The notes beneath the pieces were generated by a model. It searched no databases. It had not been told where the DNA came from and worked only from the letters and a program-made list of their open reading frames with translations. The position numbers were made by a program, and so were the translations under genes. From CAYUYV01 sp964561475 (lineage in GTDB: Bacteria; Pseudomonadota; Alphaproteobacteria; JAJFIK01): a stretch of 64,000 bases of DNA. Location: contig CAZLPU010000001.1 of NCBI GenBank assembly GCA_964561475.1, positions 1-64,000 of the forward strand, given 5' to 3'. Positions 17,374-24,958 of this stretch are shown in pieces; position 1 is the stretch's first letter; the number at the start of each line of letters is the position of its first letter.

Positions 17374-18006
17374 ATGGGTTCGACCCGTTTCTGGATCTGG
17401 GTGCCGCCCCTGATCCTCTATGCCGTTTTCTGGCTGTGGTACACGCCGCTTTCGGGACCCATGACCCCCGAAGAGATCGAGGCGGCGGTGGCCAGGGTCG
17501 AACAGTCCAACTCTGATCCTGCGCAAATGGACCGTATCCGGAGATTTCTCGAAGAGGATGACGGGCGGCCCTTCGTGATGATCAACCTCCTGGACACGAA
17601 CGAACAGCCCCGGGAGCTTCCGGCGACCGGACCTGGTGCCGGGGCGGGCGATCTGCTCAATCACTATATGGAATATATGTATCCGGCCCTGTTGAGCCGG
17701 GCGAGCCACCCGGTGTTTGCTGGTGTCAGCGTCGCGGAAAGCCTCGACCTGGTGGGGATCGAAGGGGCGGAGGTTTGGGATCAGGCAGCCCTCATGCGCT
17801 ATCGCAGCCGCCGGGATATGTGGGCCATTTCCAACCACCCGAGTTTCGGCGATCGCCATGAGTACAAGATGGAGGCTCTGGCAAAGACGATTGCCTTTCC
17901 CGTAGCGCCGGTGCTTTTCCTCAGCGATCTGAGGATCATTCTGGCCCTGGCGTTTCTGGCGCTGGCCGGCCTGCTGGATGTCTTTCTGGTGCGCCGCCGC
18001 TCATGA
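17374..18006 (+). CDS. Small membrane protein with a possible DUF1330-like domain
   Basis: A 210-residue protein of unknown function. A helix WIWVPPLILYAVFWLWYTPL lies at the N-terminus and another, LRIILALAFLALAGLLDVFL, at the C-terminus. Between them a soluble region with FVMINLLD and MWAISNHPSF resembles small alpha/beta-barrel DUF1330/EthD-type domains, which is only a weak suggestion. AGGAG lies 8 bases before the ATG. A terminator follows, so it probably ends the rpmH-argB transcription unit. Confidence 0.7.
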   Translation: MGSTRFWIWVPPLILYAVFWLWYTPLSGPMTPEEIEAAVARVEQSNSDPAQMDRIRRFLEEDDGRPFVMINLLDTNEQPRELPATGPGAGAGDLLNHYMEYMYPALLSRASHPVFAGVSVAESLDLVGIEGAEVWDQAALMRYRSRRDMWAISNHPSFGDRHEYKMEALAKTIAFPVAPVLFLSDLRIILALAFLALAGLLDVFLVRRRS

Positions 18007-18040
18007 GGTGCTGCCCACCGTGAGCGACGAAACGTGACCG

Positions 18041-18074
18041 CCAGCGAAGGTATTGGTTCTCCGCTGGTTTTTTT
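18041..18074 (+). terminator. Rho-independent terminator
   Basis: CCAGCG and CGCTGG form a 6-bp stem with a 15-base loop, followed directly by seven T residues (18068-18074). It lies 34 bases after the membrane protein gene and ends the plus-strand run before the convergent enoyl-CoA hydratase. Confidence 0.65.
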
Positions 18075-18134
18075 GTCCGTCGTCCGATCACTTCGGCAGG
18101 ATGATGGGGTTTTCCCTGGCGGGATGACGCCCCC

Positions 18135-18938
18135 TTACTTGCCCTTGAAGTCCGGGTCCCGCCGCTCCATGAACGCGGCCATGCCTTCCTGGAAATCCTG
18201 GGTCTTCACCAGGGGGAGGAGTTGAAGGAAGACCCGGAACACATGCTCGTCGAAGGCTTCATCCATTCCCATGCGCATCATCCGCTTGGAAGCCTGGACC
18301 GCCAGCGGCGCATTGCCGGCGATTTCTTCAGCCAGGGCAAGGGCCGTCGTCAGGGTCTCATCTGCGGGCACCACATGGGAAACGAGCCCCAGATCAAGGG
18401 CCTGATCCGCCGTGAGGGTGCGCCCGGTGAAGATCAGTTCCGCCGCCTTCGACCAGCCCAGAAGACGGGGCAGGATCCAGGTGCCGCCGGACTCCGGGGT
18501 GATGCCCCGGGCCACGAACGCGGCGGAGAGCTTCGCGTCCGCGGACATGATCCGAATATCGCACCCAAGCGCCATGTCCAGACCATATCCCGCCGCCGAC
18601 CCGAGGGCGCAGATGGTGGGCTTGTCCACGTTGTGAAGGACTGTGGGCGGAGTATTGCGCAGATCTAGATTGGTGGTGACCCGGTCGGACTGGAGATCCT
18701 GGGCCGTGCCGCTGCCTCTCAGGTCGAGGCCCGCGCAGAAAAAACGGCCTTCCCCGGTCATCACAATGGCCCGGACCTGGGGATCTTCATTCGCGGTCAG
18801 AAGGTGGGCGCAGATCCCATTCAGCATATCCGGGGAAATGGTGTTCTGCCGCTCAGGGCAGTTCAGCGTGATCACGGCGATATGGCCATTCACGGCGTAG
18901 AGAACTTCATCGCTGTTGTAGTGCAAATCGGCCGACAT
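18135..18938 (-). CDS. Enoyl-CoA hydratase/isomerase family protein
   Basis: A 267-residue crotonase-fold protein. The oxyanion-hole regions are seen in FFCAGLDLRGSG and LGSAAGYGLDMALGCDIRI. ARGITPESGGTWILPRLLG carries the position of a catalytic glutamate (PES). The protein likely hydrates or isomerises an acyl-CoA in fatty-acid or amino-acid breakdown; the substrate is not clear. A strong GAAGGAGG precedes ATG 18938. The open frame runs far upstream, but that part has no ribosome site and no family similarity. It is a single gene between a terminator and DUF2336. Confidence 0.87.
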   Translation of the reverse strand: MSADLHYNSDEVLYAVNGHIAVITLNCPERQNTISPDMLNGICAHLLTANEDPQVRAIVMTGEGRFFCAGLDLRGSGTAQDLQSDRVTTNLDLRNTPPTVLHNVDKPTICALGSAAGYGLDMALGCDIRIMSADAKLSAAFVARGITPESGGTWILPRLLGWSKAAELIFTGRTLTADQALDLGLVSHVVPADETLTTALALAEEIAGNAPLAVQASKRMMRMGMDEAFDEHVFRVFLQLLPLVKTQDFQEGMAAFMERRDPDFKGK

Positions 18939-19105
18939 GGCGGATCCCTCCTTCGCTGTTGAGCGTGTTCCTCTGGACGGCACTGGACGGAGGGCTTCTG
19001 GGTCGCAATTCCGCCCCGTGCTTCTCGTTCCGGACATACTGGAGGGAAGGCGCCAGTGGCGCCAGTGGTTCGGCCGTGACCTCGCCATGATTGGGAGGAG
19101 GAGCC

Positions 19106-20467
19106 CTAATCGATATCGAAGAATTCCAGATGCCAGGTCATGTGGTCCTGGGTGAGGGGATAATCGGTGCCGTGGCGGGCGAGCAGCATGTCCTGGGTGG
19201 GGATCTGGGCGATCTTCCGCTGAATGGTGACCGCCACACGCATGGGCAGTCCGGCTTTCCAGCACAGGGCGGTTATGGCTTTGGCGCTGGTCGAGCGCAG
19301 GATCCGGTCGACGGTTTCGATGGGCGCCTGGGCGAGAACCGCAAGGCATTCCGCGACACTGGCCCGGTCCCCGGAGGTGGAGAGATTCTCAACGAAATCC
19401 GGGGTAAGCCGGCCCTGGGCGGCGGCGGACGCAATCAGATGCCGCGCCCGGTCAGATCCGGCCCGATCGGCACCCGTCTTGTCCCACCCTGATCTCTCCG
19501 ATGCGGGCCTGTCTGATTCGGGCCTTCCCAACCCCGCTCGGTCGCGCGCGCCGCCACCGGTCTTCTCCTGCCTGAGCCGGTCCCGGATGCGGGCACGCAG
19601 ATGGGCGCGGGTCTCGTCATCGAGACCTGCCCGGTCGGCCAGTTGATGGATCAGGGACGCGGCCACGAAATCGGCGATCCGGCACATGGCGCGCACGGAC
19701 AGATCCGTCCGCATGACCAGGGGGCGGTGAAGGCTTTCCACCTCCCGGGCCTGATCGATGATGCGCTCCATGGTCTCGTCCCGGATCCGGGCACTTGGAT
19801 TGGCGAGCAGAGTGGCGATCGCCGGGATCTCAAGGGAGGCGGCGATTTCATCGCTGACCGCCTCGCTCACATCCCGTCGCCTTGCGATGGCGGACAGCGC
19901 GCCCCGGGCCCGGCTCGCGGCGATGATCTCGATCAGGTCGTGATCATTGAGCAGAGGGGAAAACTCAAGGATCGGGGCTGCCACCTCCGTTTCCGGATCA
20001 TGGGCGAGATCGAGCACGAGGTCACGGGGCACATCGGCCATGGCCGCCAGTTCTTCCGCAAGGGCCGCGCGGACCTTGGCGGTTTCGTCCCGGGCGAGGC
20101 GTTCCAGCAAGGCCAGGGTATCATCGCGCAGTCCCCGGAGTTCCTCGCGGGGAAGATCCGGCATGACCCGGGCCAATTTACGGGCAAGCTGGGCGCGCAC
20201 GGACTCATGGCTGTCGTCGGCGAGCCGGAAATGGGCCTGGGCCGGTGTGGCGCCATGGGCCGCGACATTGGCCCGCACGGTTTCGTCCCCGTCATTGGCG
20301 AGGAAGTAGAGCATTTCCGGGGGTGTTTCGGCCGCCGAGGCCAGGAAACGCCGGGCCTCCAGATCGTTTCGGGCCAGGGCGTTGCGGGCGGCCATGTAGC
20401 CGCCGGCTGAAGCCGGAGCGGTGTTATCTTGAACAGCAAAGAGACGCGACAGCCAATGCAGGACCAT
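19106..20467 (-). CDS. DUF2336 HEAT-like repeat protein
   Basis: A 453-residue, mostly helical cytoplasmic protein of the alphaproteobacterial DUF2336 family. HEAT-like repeats are visible, for example RRFLASAAETPPEMLYFLANDGDE and AHFRLADDSHESVRAQLARKLA. A polar, charged low-complexity linker (about 310-345, with repeated SDR/GWDK/AGSDRA units) splits the repeat region from the C-terminal part. The function is unknown; a scaffold role is inferred. ATG 20467 is chosen because VLHWLSRLF starts conserved sequence there. It is divergent from the HAD nucleotidase gene across a 202-bp intergenic region. Confidence 0.82.
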   Translation of the reverse strand: MVLHWLSRLFAVQDNTAPASAGGYMAARNALARNDLEARRFLASAAETPPEMLYFLANDGDETVRANVAAHGATPAQAHFRLADDSHESVRAQLARKLARVMPDLPREELRGLRDDTLALLERLARDETAKVRAALAEELAAMADVPRDLVLDLAHDPETEVAAPILEFSPLLNDHDLIEIIAASRARGALSAIARRRDVSEAVSDEIAASLEIPAIATLLANPSARIRDETMERIIDQAREVESLHRPLVMRTDLSVRAMCRIADFVAASLIHQLADRAGLDDETRAHLRARIRDRLRQEKTGGGARDRAGLGRPESDRPASERSGWDKTGADRAGSDRARHLIASAAAQGRLTPDFVENLSTSGDRASVAECLAVLAQAPIETVDRILRSTSAKAITALCWKAGLPMRVAVTIQRKIAQIPTQDMLLARHGTDYPLTQDHMTWHLEFFDID

Positions 20468-20669
20468 AGGAGACGATCTCTCCCGCTGTGGTTGGGTGGT
20501 GGCCCTCTCGCCGCGCCGCAGGCGCGTGCGCCTGGACGCCGGATGGGACACAAGCGTAGAACAGCCCTCTTACCGCTCGTTTAACGTCATTTCATATGAA
20601 TGGTTTTCGAGAAACATACAGGCGACCCCGCGCCCGAGACCCGTGCGCGGACGATAGGGGAGGGTTTTG

Positions 20670-21395
20670 ATGCAGGACGGCAGAACCGGCCAGGAAACGG
20701 GGCCGGATTTCACCCATGTAACGACTTGGATCTTTGATCTGGACAATACGCTTTATCCGGCCGACGGCGCTGTTTTCGCCCAGGTGGATCAGCGCATGAC
20801 CGCATTCATCGCCGGTTATCTGAAGGTTGATGCGGTCGAGGCGCGCCGCCTTCAGAAGCTTTATTATCACGAATACGGAACGACTCTGCATGGGATGATG
20901 AGCATCCACAATATGCCGCCCAAGGATTTTCTGGACTATGTCCACGATATCGATCTGTCCGGACTGCCCCCAAACCCCGACCTGGGAAGGGCGATCGAGG
21001 CTTTGCCCGGGCGCAAGGTGATCTATACCAACGGCTCCGTTGCCCATGCGCAAAACGTGCTGAACCGCTTGGGCATCGCCAGGGCTTTCGGGGCCATCTT
21101 TGATATTGTCGCGGCGGATTATGAGCCCAAGCCCCGTCGGGCAGCCTATGAACGGGTTCTGGGCAAGGGGGCCATCGATCCCGAGACCTCCGCCATGTTC
21201 GAAGACATCGCCCGCAATCTGGAGGCGGCCCATGCCCTGGGCATGACCACCGTGTGGGTGCGCCCGGCGGAAAGTGACATGCCGGGCCAGGCCGACAGCG
21301 CAAGCAGGGAAGAACTGGCCAATCATCCTCATATTCATCATGTGACGGATGACTTGCTCGCCTTCCTGGAAGCCCTCCGGTTCCGGGCGGACTGA
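20670..21395 (+). CDS. Pyrimidine 5'-nucleotidase-type HAD hydrolase
   Basis: A 241-residue HAD-superfamily phosphatase of the SDT1/pyrimidine 5'-nucleotidase type. Motif I is TWIFDLDNTLYPA with both catalytic aspartates, motif II is VIYTNGS, the motif III lysine is within YEPKPRRAAY, and motif IV is MFEDIARNLEAAHALGM. A helical cap lies between motifs I and II. AGGGGAGGG precedes the ATG. In alphaproteobacteria this gene often lies just upstream of dapD, as it does here, with a 63-base gap. Confidence 0.88.
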   Translation: MQDGRTGQETGPDFTHVTTWIFDLDNTLYPADGAVFAQVDQRMTAFIAGYLKVDAVEARRLQKLYYHEYGTTLHGMMSIHNMPPKDFLDYVHDIDLSGLPPNPDLGRAIEALPGRKVIYTNGSVAHAQNVLNRLGIARAFGAIFDIVAADYEPKPRRAAYERVLGKGAIDPETSAMFEDIARNLEAAHALGMTTVWVRPAESDMPGQADSASREELANHPHIHHVTDDLLAFLEALRFRAD

Positions 21396-21458
21396 CCGGC
21401 GATCAGGGGCATTGGCGATTTTGGGGACGAACTCGGATCAGCGGAAAGGACAAGAAAG

Positions 21459-22313
21459 ATGGATCATGCCGAATTGAGATCGGTGATCGAAGGGGCCTGG
21501 GAAACGCGGGACACCCTCACCGTGGACACGGTCGGCCCAGTGCGCAACAGCATCGAGCAGGTTCTGAACCTTCTGGATGAGGGCGTTGTCCGTGTTGCGG
21601 AACCGGATGGCGTCGCCGACGCGGTAACGGGCGCGAAAAAGTGGATCGTCCATGACTGGCTGAAAAAAGCGGTGCTGCTTTCGTTCAGAATCAATCCCAT
21701 GCGTCCCATCCCCGGGGGTCCCGGTCTCGACAGTGTCTGGTTCGATAAGGTGTCCTCGAAATTCGAGGGCTGGAGCGCGGGACGGTTCGAACGGGCAGGG
21801 TTTCGCGCCGTGCCCGGAGCGATTGTGCGCCATTCCGCCTATATCGCGCCCGACGCGGTCCTTATGCCCAGCTTTGTCAATCTCGGTGCCTATGTGGGCA
21901 GCGCCACCATGGTGGATACCTGGGCCACCATCGGATCCTGTGCCCAGATCGGTGCCCAGTGTCATATCTCCGGGGGCGCGGGCATAGGCGGCGTGCTCGA
22001 GCCGGTGCAGGCGGCTCCGGTGATCATTGAGGATGGGGTGTTCATCGGTGCCCGGAGTGAAGTGGCCGAGGGCGTGATCGTGGAAGAGGGCGCCGTCCTG
22101 TCCATGGGCGTTTATCTGTCCGCATCCACCCGGATCATTGACCGGGAAACCGGCGAGGTGTTCCGAGGGCGGGTGCCCGCCTATGCCGTGGTCGTGCCGG
22201 GCACCATGCCTGGACCGGAAGGCACGCCGGGGCTCTACTGCGCGGTGATCGTCAAGCGGGTGGATGCCCAGACCCGGGCCAAGACCGCAATCAACGACCT
22301 TCTGCGGGCCTGA
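21459..22313 (+). CDS. dapD: Tetrahydrodipicolinate N-succinyltransferase
   Basis: A 284-residue enzyme of lysine and meso-diaminopimelate synthesis. It transfers succinyl from succinyl-CoA to tetrahydrodipicolinate. A helical N-terminal domain (RSVIEGAWETRD) is followed by left-handed beta-helix hexapeptide repeats such as VNLGAYVGSATMVDTWATIG and the CoA-side region ISGGAGIGGVLEPVQA. The length matches DapD (about 280). It is followed by a strong terminator; dapE is not in the window next to it. Confidence 0.95.
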   Translation: MDHAELRSVIEGAWETRDTLTVDTVGPVRNSIEQVLNLLDEGVVRVAEPDGVADAVTGAKKWIVHDWLKKAVLLSFRINPMRPIPGGPGLDSVWFDKVSSKFEGWSAGRFERAGFRAVPGAIVRHSAYIAPDAVLMPSFVNLGAYVGSATMVDTWATIGSCAQIGAQCHISGGAGIGGVLEPVQAAPVIIEDGVFIGARSEVAEGVIVEEGAVLSMGVYLSASTRIIDRETGEVFRGRVPAYAVVVPGTMPGPEGTPGLYCAVIVKRVDAQTRAKTAINDLLRA

Positions 22314-22378
22314 GAATTACCATTCGTTAACCCGGCGCCGTCACGCTGTTGGATGCAACGGTCTCGAGCGAAGGGGGA

Positions 22379-22418
22379 GGGCGGCGTCAGTATCGTCCAC
22401 ACGCCGCCCGCCTTTTTT
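22379..22418 (+). terminator. Strong Rho-independent terminator after dapD
   Basis: GGGCGGCGT (22379-22387) pairs perfectly with ACGCCGCCC (22401-22409) across a 13-base loop and is followed by GCC and six T residues. It separates dapD from the unassigned genes downstream. Confidence 0.85.
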
Positions 22419-22521
22419 CCGTCTCGACACCCATCATTCATGCGCAGTCCCCGGCCCGGCCGACCCGTTTTCCGGTTGGCGTATCGGCCCGTATGGTGCT
22501 GCGCCAGACTGTGGGACAGTC

Positions 22522-22965
22522 ATGCTGCGCACGGCATGTAGACCCCGTGTCCAAGGGGCTTCCGGTCCTGGAGACCGGCTCGAAACTGGCTTTGCCCCGC
22601 AAGCGGGGGCGAGCGCCGACTCCCTTTTGCCAGGTTCAGACCATTCGCCTCAAGAGTATTCCAAGCCGGATCCGGCCACGGACAGGCATGTCCTCGTGGC
22701 GGAATTGATGCGGCTTGAATACATGCGTGTCCGGGTCGAACGGGAACGCAGCGCGTGGGCTGACAAAGAACGGGAATGCCGCCGCCAGTTGGCCCAACTG
22801 GATGCGCGCCTGGACAATGTCTATCAGGCCGTGGCCCAAAGCGGTGGGCGGGACGGGCAGCAGGCTTCGCTGTCCCAAGTTTGTTCTCAGGGCTGCTCCG
22901 GGGCAGAGACGCCTCAGTCCCAGCCCAAACCGCCGGCACAGATTATCCACCTGCGCGCCCGGTGA
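22522..22965 (+). CDS. Hypothetical small coiled-coil protein
   Basis: A 147-residue open frame with no recognisable family. The second half is a charged helix (MRLEYMRVRVERERSAWADK and QLAQLDARLDNVYQAVAQ) typical of a coiled coil, and the end is Pro/Gln-rich. The first half looks poorly protein-like, so a start nearer ATG 22707 is possible. It is placed on the same strand as the GvpL/F-type gene at 23722. Gas-vesicle clusters often contain short coiled-coil proteins, but I see no specific match to GvpG, GvpV or similar. Confidence 0.45.
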   Translation: MLRTACRPRVQGASGPGDRLETGFAPQAGASADSLLPGSDHSPQEYSKPDPATDRHVLVAELMRLEYMRVRVERERSAWADKERECRRQLAQLDARLDNVYQAVAQSGGRDGQQASLSQVCSQGCSGAETPQSQPKPPAQIIHLRAR

Positions 22966-23086
22966 TCTATTTGGGCGGCTCAGACAAGCGGGGACGGTTG
23001 AACCCGGTTTGCGCCGTGAACGAATGACCTGGCCGATCGTGCCTCTCGATCATCCGTGATTTCAACGCCTATCTGATGAGACTTCA

Positions 23087-23611
23087 ATGACCCAAACCGG
23101 ATCATCCCCAGGCCAGTTTGCCAATCAGCCTACATATCAATGTGCCAGCCAGACGGAAGGTTTCGTGGAAGTGGCCGTCAAGGCAAGCTGGACCCGGGAG
23201 ACGATCCTCAAGGAACTGATCGAGGAACGGCCGGGGCTGCGCCATCTCTACCAGTCCATGCAAAACACAAGCGAACCCAGGACCCGTTTTCAGCAGGAAG
23301 ATCTGGGCCGGCGACTGGAAGACGGCCTTTCGGTCAAGAGGGGTCTTGAGGCCAAGGCCCTCTTGGAGATCCTCTCCTCCGTGGCGGGACAGGTTTTCGA
23401 ACGGCGGGACGGATGCAATGACGTTATTCTTGATGCTGTCTTTCAGATCCCCGCCCAGCACGCGACAGATTTCGCTGACGCAGTCGATGATCTGCGCAAG
23501 AACCACCATGGCAGACTGACCATCTCCGTGGAGACCGGCGGAGACGGACAGAGCCGCGGGCATCCCCTGCAAGGTGGCCCCATTGCGTGGGTTGCTCCCC
23601 ATGCGGCGTGA
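23087..23611 (+). CDS. Hypothetical protein, possible remote GvpL/F relative
   Basis: A 174-residue open frame. The region from about residue 70 to 150 (RRLEDGLSVKRGLEAKALLE, then NDVILDAVFQIP, FADAVDDL and GRLTISVETG) follows the spacing of the C-terminal half of GvpL/F proteins. It lacks the GPxPPYxF signature that the next gene has. This likeness is by eye and weak. The N-terminus is Gln/Thr-rich and not conserved. The overlapping minus-strand frame of similar length is less protein-like. If real, it would be the second member of a small gene group with 23722. Confidence 0.5.
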   Translation: MTQTGSSPGQFANQPTYQCASQTEGFVEVAVKASWTRETILKELIEERPGLRHLYQSMQNTSEPRTRFQQEDLGRRLEDGLSVKRGLEAKALLEILSSVAGQVFERRDGCNDVILDAVFQIPAQHATDFADAVDDLRKNHHGRLTISVETGGDGQSRGHPLQGGPIAWVAPHAA

Positions 23612-23721
23612 GCCCGAGCTTCGTTCCGGCGCTCCGGCTTTTGATGGAAGACTACAGCGCGTCTTCCGTGGCTTCGCGTGCCAATCGCTGACCCATACGC
23701 ATTGATGCAGGAGGAAGCCGG

Positions 23722-24825
23722 ATGTTGCGACCGATGACCGTCTATGGCTTCACCACCCTTGAAGGCGCAACCCGGCTTGAAGCCCGAAAACCGAAAGTGG
23801 ACGGGATCCCTTTGCGTCCGGTCAGTGCGGCGGGTGTGGCAGCGATCATCGGTCCCCGTCCTTTCGGCTGGATCTGGGAGGGGGAGGGGCGCCGGACCTT
23901 GCGCCGTTTGCGGACCTATCAGTTGGTCCTCGAGTCCCTGATGGCTTTTCTCCCGATCCTCCCGGCAAAATTCGAAACGCTGTTCGGGAGCCCGCGCCAG
24001 CTCAAAGGGATGCTGAGCGCTTGCGGCGGAGAGTTGCGCGAGCCGGTCAGTCAGTATGGCCCCTTGATCCAGTTCGAGGTTCTGGTGACCTGGTCCGTGA
24101 TCGAGGCCATTGACGGCCTTCGGTCCTCCGGGGTCATCGGGCGGAAATTCGCGGCCGATCCCGAGCGCGATGCCCATGCGGCCCTCGCTTTGAGGGATGC
24201 GGTGGAGGGGCACCGGCGGGCCTTGACGGCACGCATTCGGACGATCCTGTCCGGCGTATCCCTGGATGTGATCGAGACCGCCCGGATGGAAGAGACGATC
24301 GTGGCGAATTTCACGGTTCTGCTCCGCCGCGCGGATGAGTTGGCCCTTGATGCCGCCTTGCAGGCTCTGGACCGGGAAACCGGTGGTTCCCTGCGGATCC
24401 GGTGCATCGGACCTTTGCCCCCATGCAGTTTTGCCGCCGTTGAAGTCAATCACGCAGATCCGAACAGTGTACGGAAGGCCTGCCATGACCTGCAGATCGG
24501 TGAGACCGTCAGCCCCGATGATCTGAAGGCGGCCTACCGGGAGGCGGTGCGGCGCATCGAACCGGCCACGGATCCCACCCATGCGCCTGCCACAAGTGAA
24601 ATGGTGCGTTTGCGCGATGCCTATGCCTTGCTGTCCAGGGTCGCCGCCGGCCAACTGCACCATGGTTTGACCCGCAATCAGCCCGCTCAGCCCATGGATG
24701 TGGACGCCGACGGCGCACAGGACCAGGACGGCATCAGCCTCGCCCGGTTCGACCGTGCCAGTGTGCGCCGCACCTTTTCCGTCCGGCTGCGCCGGGACGG
24801 GGATCATGGGCGCCTCGCGGCCTGA
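23722..24825 (+). CDS. GvpL/GvpF family gas-vesicle-type protein with a J-like C-terminus
   Basis: A 367-residue protein. The first 240 residues carry GvpL/F landmarks: TVYGF at the N-terminus, LVLESLMAFLPILPAKFETL (the H/Y-VL..L....LP.RFGT block, about 69-88), and GPLPPCSF (230-237), the counterpart of GPWPPYNF. GvpL/F proteins are accessory proteins of gas-vesicle assembly. Residues about 258-308 (ETVSPDDLKAAYREAVRR, then RLRDAYALLSRVAA) resemble the helices of a DnaJ domain, but the HPD tripeptide needed to stimulate DnaK is absent (EPATDP instead). GGAGGA lies 6 bases before the ATG. No gvpA, gvpN or gvpK is visible nearby, so assembly of actual gas vesicles is not shown. Confidence 0.78.
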   Translation: MLRPMTVYGFTTLEGATRLEARKPKVDGIPLRPVSAAGVAAIIGPRPFGWIWEGEGRRTLRRLRTYQLVLESLMAFLPILPAKFETLFGSPRQLKGMLSACGGELREPVSQYGPLIQFEVLVTWSVIEAIDGLRSSGVIGRKFAADPERDAHAALALRDAVEGHRRALTARIRTILSGVSLDVIETARMEETIVANFTVLLRRADELALDAALQALDRETGGSLRIRCIGPLPPCSFAAVEVNHADPNSVRKACHDLQIGETVSPDDLKAAYREAVRRIEPATDPTHAPATSEMVRLRDAYALLSRVAAGQLHHGLTRNQPAQPMDVDADGAQDQDGISLARFDRASVRRTFSVRLRRDGDHGRLAA

Positions 24826-24958
24826 GTTCCCCGGCCCAACACATTGTTAAATTCCTTTAATCTTTCATTTACCCCAATCACCGGACCTTGCAAGGGAAGG
24901 TGAAGAAAACTCCGCATACGGGCGCGGTCCAATCCATGAGAGTTCCCATGGCAGGATC

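Noticed and set aside
23443..24807. 454-codon open frame on the minus strand opposite the GvpL/F-type gene
   Set aside because: Its protein is full of His, Gln and Pro, shows no family motif, and lies opposite a gene with a good ribosome site and clear GvpL/F motifs.
24844..24860. CtrA-like TTAA-N6-TTAA upstream of the large HAMP protein
   Set aside because: The consensus spacing is 7 bases; here it is 6, and single TTAACC half sites elsewhere are too common in the AT-rich gaps to count.
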